Shown here: in pieces, positions 59,390 through 64,000 of the stretch
How the letters are laid out: each line of letters opens with the position of its first letter
Position numbering within the stretch: the stretch's first letter is position 1
Origin: Linnemannia hyalina
Taxonomy: Eukaryota > Mortierellomycota > Mortierellomycetes > Mortierellales > Mortierellaceae
Direction of reading: 5' to 3'
Assembly (NCBI GenBank): GCA_019671135.1
Contig: JAHRHY010000002.1
Coordinates: forward strand, 2,619,501 to 2,683,500
DNA: 64,000 nucleotides
Notes under the pieces: model-generated
The model's database searches: none
The model's input: the letters and a program-made list of their open reading frames with translations, nothing else
What the model was told of the DNA's origin: nothing
Program-made: the position numbers and the translations under genes

Positions 59390-60513
59390 TGTGAGCGAAG
59401 AAGCCGGAAATGAGTGAAAGAGGAGGAGTTGTTTGGAGTAATGCAAAGAAAGAGATCTTTTGCAGGTGTGGAGAAAGGGACCCTTTTTTCTTTCGCGTTT
59501 GAGTGTGCTTGGCATACTAAGCCACCATTTGCATTAGATCGAAGACAAGGACGCGTTTTTATTTCCAAAGTGGAACCGCGTACTGATCAATGGATGTGAT
59601 ACAGTCTGTCGATCAGGTAGATCAAAGTAGCTTATCGGTCTGACCATTGCCCCATGGCATAGATATAGAAAGAAAACGGGAGCTGCAGAAGGCAAGATCC
59701 TGTCATTGTTATTGCTGTCGCTTTCCCTCTCAGCTGCGGTGTCGACGGACATCAGCATAAAGCAACAGCAATACGCGCAGCCCTTCCCATTCTGACGTCC
59801 AAGCAAAATTTGTTGCATTCAGCCCACACAGCCCACAAGCCCTAACGACAGTAAAAAACATTCACTTACTGCCAAGCGGTAAAAGGCTGTCTCGGACGAG
59901 TGCGAGTGAGTGACGAATACAAAAGGGAAAAAAAGCTCACCTCCGCCTTGTATTAGCAAGCATGCAAAGAATACCAGACACAATTGATTGAGGTTGCACA
60001 CAGTTTTCGTTCGTCAGTCTTGACGTGTCTTGAAGTGCTATTCGTCCGCTTCGCTTCTTGACAGGTTCGCATTACTTGTTCTTTTCGTCCTTTTTGTCTA
60101 TTTTTCCTATTTCATCTTTTCCTTTCCCCCTCTTCTTACACGCCTTCTTGTTTTTTTACTCCACCCCTTTGTGTGTCTTCATCTTCCTCGCCCTCGTCTC
60201 TTCATTCATCCCTCTCCCTCAACTGCATCACTCATCGTCCGACCATTTTGACTTCTCGTTCCTGGAACCTCTCTCCTTCCTTCCATCGTCCGTCCTCCCC
60301 TCTGTCAAAAAAAAGAGAGCCTCCACATACACACTCACCCTTTTGTCTTCTCCCGGCTCACCAAACACCTTATTTTTTGCACTGCACACACTCCTCTAAC
60401 ACGAGCGAACAACGACAACGACAACAACAACAACGACAACGACAAAGGACTTGCACACATTAACCCACACTCCCCCACAATCAGAACTGAAGCAGCAAAA
60501 GTCAACAAAGATA
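59390..60513. other. Divergent promoter region, ELYS / TVP38 genes
   Basis: No gene is seen. The right half (60060-60500) is CT-rich, then ACA/CAACGA-rich, typical of the leader of the TVP38 gene. Confidence 0.5.
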
Positions 60514-62951
60514 ATGAATATAAACCTCGTCAGTGTAGGAGGCGAGAGTCTAGTAGCCCCACTCCTTGTCTCACCCACCTCCCCAACCAGTGCTCAGCAC
60601 AGACACCATCACCAACATGGCCATTCTTCGTCGCCACCACCAGCGTCACCCTCGTCATCGTCTGGTCGTATCCAGCATCAAAATCAACAGCGACAGGAAC
60701 AACATATGACAGGGATCACATCGATTCCAATTCGCATTATTCAGTGGGGACTTTCCATTCTCTTCAGGATTAGGGCTGCGCTGCCAGCCACTATCCGGCC
60801 GTGGTTTTGGGTTGGGCTCTGGCTGGTGTTTGTTGCCATTGGTGTAGGGATCTTTGTTGGGTTCCATACAAAAATCTTTCAGCTGCTTGAAGCCATGGCG
60901 ACCGTTATCAAGGGCCTTGGACGGGCGTAAGTTATCTTGTCCTTGTGTTGCGAAATGTCAATGAAAAGGGGTCTATCGACCCATTCCTCTCCCTTTCATT
61001 CTTCTCGGCAGCCGTTATCTACTTGACTTATTTGCTATCATGTTCAATGCTGTTTTGCATTCATAATGCCTCATATAACTACAGCATAAAGCTGCATGCC
61101 TATTCTTACTCAAATGGATCAATTTCAATACGTGCTTTGTTAATAGTGGTCCGCCAATCATGATGCTGGCGCTCTTCCTGACCGCCTTCCCGCCCGTGTT
61201 CGGTTACTCATCCCTGATCACCATGTCGGGTAAGTTACACCTGTCGCTGTTTGAACTTTGCGCCATGTCTACACCATGTCTCTAGAGTTTCCTTATGCAG
61301 CCTGATTGGAGCCACGACAACAACTGCATCCAAAAAACAAAACAAAAAAACGTAAACTCCCTACAGCCTTTCTAACGCCAATAATGTATTTTCTCCAACC
61401 AACAACCTTCTTTCTCTCATTCCTCATTTCAATTCGGCGCACCCTGATCGTCCCTTGGCTCTCATATTTCTTATATCTTATTTCTTATTTCTTCTTTTTC
61501 GGGATCCCGTTCTCACGCGACGAACATTTCTCGACCCACCTGTCCAAATTCTCGTCGCCACCCCTTGCGTCGATACAAATGTGGTTCTTGATGAATGAAC
61601 AATAGGGTATGTGTATGGGTTCGGACTTGGCCTCTTTATCGCATACACATCTGCTCTCTTGGGATCCATTGCTTGCTTCTACCTCTGCCGTCGGTGGTTC
61701 AAGGTCCAAGTTAGGGCGCTCATGGCCAAGAAGCAAAGCATGAAATCTGTCGTCAAGGCTGTTGAAAAGCGGGGGTTCAAGGTAAGGAATTAAATGCACA
61801 TGTACTGGCACTTTTAAATAGTCAACGAACAGCCTTTAGGTGAGAGTAAGAGGAAAGGATGTACTAGGGATGGATACAGCACCATAATTGTAAACGCCCA
61901 TTTGCCTAACGTCTCTCTCTCTCTATCCCCTGTTTCTTAGTTGATGGTCCTGATTCGATTGGCGCCATACCCATTCAACGTCATGAACGCGCTCCTTTCA
62001 GCGACTCATATCCCCCTCTCAACGTTCGCCCTCGCCACAGCCCTCTCGCTCACAAAATTGGCGCTACATGTCTATATCGGATCGACCCTATCCTCCCTGG
62101 CTCCTATTACCACACCTGAAGGCGAAACCACCAACCCTGACGGATCTCTGCCACCAACCACTCCAGTCAACGGCGATACCCATGGTCGCAACTTGAAGAT
62201 TGTCTTTATGGTGATCAGCATCATCATTGGATTCGCAGTCGGTGCCTATGTCTGGACAGTTGCCAAGCGGGAGATTGCGGCCAGCGAAGGAATCCGGATC
62301 GAGAGACGCAAAAAGAGACGCGCTTCTCTGAGACAGAGTCGGGCTTCCATGAGATCTGTCGAGGGACTTGGTTCTGGACGTGATAACTACCTTCAACGAC
62401 ACCTCTTGGCCAGATCAGGCTCTTCGGGCGGGATTGCTGAACTGGGACAGGATAATGTGCCGGCCATTGATTTGACTTCTTCGGGATCTGAATTTGTTGG
62501 TGGGGCGGTTGGGTTCTCGATAAGTGGGTATCAGGATGAAGAGGATGATGGATTGGAAGATCAGGCGCTGGTTGGAAATGGCGGAGAACGATCATCGCAT
62601 CACCTTCACTCGCTCTCCAGGTCTGGGATCAATCTTGCAGTAGGAGGAGGGTCAGGACGCGCAGATTACGGATCGGATTCTGACGAGTCTGACTTCTTGG
62701 ACGACGAGGACGACTATGACGATGATGATATGAGTGACATGGAGCGCGGAATCGATAACGACGACAGCAATGCTCATGGCCGCAACTCAAGGAGGGCATC
62801 GTTTACAGGACAGAACAGCACAGAAATGAATGTCCGAAATCCTTTACCCCGCCACACCCAGGGATCATCATTAGGGACCTCCTCCCAGAATACAATGGGC
62901 TGGTTTGCAGAAAACGGCGTCGATATCAGCAACAACGACAGGGGATGGTGA
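60514..62951 (+). CDS. TVP38/TMEM64 family (VTT domain) membrane protein
   Basis: Exons 60514-60926, 61147-61229, 61606-61781 and 61941-62951 give 560 residues. It belongs to the SNARE-associated Golgi (VTT/DedA) family; Tvp38 is found in Golgi vesicles of yeast, and relatives scramble phospholipids. After a His/Ser/Pro-rich N-terminus, a first membrane helix lies at about 103-125 (WFWVGLWLVFVAIGVGIFVGF). The VTT domain follows: PPVFGYSSLITMSGYVYGFG, the helix GLFIAYTSALLGSIACFYL, then LIRLAPYPFNVMNALLSATHIPLS and a helix ending in HVYIGSTLSS. A last helix (IVFMVISIIIGFAVGAYVW) precedes a cytosolic tail with RRKKRRASLRQSRAS and a long Asp-rich stretch near 490-520. The start is the first ATG in frame after a stretch of non-ATG codons. 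AATAAA at 62971-62976 lies 20 bases after the stop. Confidence 0.88.
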
Positions 62952-63048
62952 AAACAATAATACCATTAATAATAAAAAATTGTCACCATCATTAGCACCA
63001 CTAACCACCTAGTTATTTTTACCATTTTTTTTTTATTGTGAGCAAGGG

Positions 63049-64000
63049 TTATGCCTTCCCTTTGATGACCTGGACAGCCAAGAGACCGCCGTGGACTTTA
63101 TCCATCGTCATCTCCCTCCAGTTATATCCCCAACTCTCTAGCCAGTCGATAATGGCCGGTTTGAGCTTGGCGCGCAGGTTGGCAGAATGATTGCCAGTAC
63201 CTGTGACAATGTACACCGTGCCCGTGTAAACCTCCTTCTCCAACTTCTCCATAAACTCATCCAAAAAGACCAATGACTCATCCACATGCAGTCCATGGAG
63301 ATCGATCCATGTCTCGCCCTGGGTGACGCTCTTGACCACGCCTCCGTTCCTGGATTCGAAAATCTCGCGACTGGCCTCCCGGTGTGTCGCCATCATCAGG
63401 TCGTTGTAATCACGTCCCTGGGTCGAATACTTGGCCGCTCCCTTGCCGTCGTTTCGATTATACGCCGCCTTGGCCATCTCGAAGCAGTTGTTACGGGCCT
63501 TTGCATACTCGATCGCCTGAGCGCGCGCCTTGAGGTACGTCTCCTGAAGGGGTGATCCAGACTCGAGCCACGGGAGAGTGTCAGGCGCCTTCAGCAGAGC
63601 GAATGACCTGCGTTCTTCCCCTACGCTCCTGCTCTGGGTAGCAGACTTATGCATGGGCGTAAGCGGTCTCGATGCTGCCGCGGCGGCTGTAGCGGAATAA
63701 GAGATCAAGGGTTTGGACAAAAGCGGAGGGGATGTCACTTTGATCTTATCGTCTAGAGCCGTCGCCAATTCGTCGACAGTGTCCTTGTCGCCGAGTGCGC
63801 CATTCGTGCCATTCTTGGCCTTGTTATTGGTGTCCTTGCTGGCTTTGGAGGATTTCTGCGAGACCTTTGATCCGTTTGATTTGCGACCCCAAGCTGAAGC
63901 TTTGCTCTTGGTCGAGGTGCTGGCAGCCAACGATGGGAAATCAAAGTCGTCCATCACAGGTGGCAGTTGCTTTGGCACCGGTGCAGGGGAATCAAAGCTT
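63049..64000 (-). CDS. DUF1771-Smr domain protein (5' partial)
   Basis: Open frame of 317 residues that continues beyond the window edge; the true start is not seen. A low-complexity Lys/Ser/Ala-rich part is followed by a DUF1771 helical unit (YLKARAQAIEYAKARNNCFE, AAYNRNDGKGAAKYSTQGRD). The Smr domain begins at ETWIDLHGLHVDESLVFLDE and includes the conserved VTGTGNHSANLRAKLKPAI and, near the end, HGGLLAVQV. The DUF1771-Smr pair is that of eukaryotic Cue2/N4BP2-like nucleases, which act on mRNAs with stalled or colliding ribosomes. Whether a CUE domain lies upstream cannot be told. The motif DDFDFPSL near the visible N-terminus is typical of unstructured binding regions in this group. TTTATT at 63032-63037 is the reverse-strand polyadenylation signal. 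Confidence 0.87.
   Translation of the reverse strand, partial: SFDSPAPVPKQLPPVMDDFDFPSLAASTSTKSKASAWGRKSNGSKVSQKSSKASKDTNNKAKNGTNGALGDKDTVDELATALDDKIKVTSPPLLSKPLISYSATAAAAASRPLTPMHKSATQSRSVGEERRSFALLKAPDTLPWLESGSPLQETYLKARAQAIEYAKARNNCFEMAKAAYNRNDGKGAAKYSTQGRDYNDLMMATHREASREIFESRNGGVVKSVTQGETWIDLHGLHVDESLVFLDEFMEKLEKEVYTGTVYIVTGTGNHSANLRAKLKPAIIDWLESWGYNWREMTMDKVHGGLLAVQVIKGKA

Overview
This window is nuclear DNA from a fungus. The genes are split by many short GT-AG introns that end in pyrimidine-rich tracts, and poly-T and CT-rich stretches precede many start codons. The encoded proteins are fungal housekeeping enzymes. A kinase-like domain fused to Sel1-type repeats, an oleaginous-type DGAT2 acyltransferase and long Gln/Ser-rich proteins suggest an early-diverging fungus, most likely Mortierellomycotina (Mortierella/Linnemannia type). 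That placement is inferred from gene content, not from an alignment. No transposon, CRISPR array, tRNA or rRNA gene was recognised.

Layout. 0.4-3.5 kb (+): 3' part of a pseudokinase with Sel1-like repeats. 4.1-5.8 kb (+): ethanolamine-phosphate cytidylyltransferase. 6.5-8.5 kb (-): C2H2 zinc-finger regulator, followed by 3 kb without genes. 11.6-24 kb is rich in nuclear genes for mitochondria: an MDJ1-type DnaJ, Tim54, a PDHX/E3BP-like subunit of the pyruvate dehydrogenase complex and a small complex I B15/NDUFB4-like subunit. Interspersed are DGAT2 (+) and LSm5 (-). 24.6-29.7 kb (+): Arf1, then ribosomal protein uL30 (RPL7), whose second intron holds a box C/D snoRNA. 30.5-34.7 kb (+): Pik1-type phosphatidylinositol 4-kinase. 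34.7-38.7 kb is a gene-free low-complexity stretch. It is followed by an unrecognised 783-residue Ser/Gln-rich protein (+) and a CoA-diphosphatase-type Nudix hydrolase (-). Another 3.5 kb gap leads to an ankyrin-DIL protein (+), cysteine dioxygenase (+), a TM2-domain protein (+), an ELYS-like nucleoporin (-), a TVP38/TMEM64 (VTT) membrane protein (+) and, running off the right edge, a DUF1771-Smr protein (-).

Exon structures were assembled by hand. At every junction the codon phase was checked, and all complete multi-exon models sum to a multiple of three. Start codons were chosen as ATG with a plausible context. There is no operon-like organisation. LSm5 and the complex I subunit share a short head-to-head promoter. 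MDJ1 and TIM54 are tandem, about 300 bp apart.

The points most worth following up are: the snoRNA in RPL7, a known snoRNA host gene in yeast, with a guide matching 25S rRNA; the PDHX-like protein that lost the catalytic His and carries a repeated DYLGG/DFLGG insert; the MLKL-like layout (helical N-terminus plus pseudokinase) joined to Sel1 repeats; and an ELYS protein that keeps a long N-terminal region.
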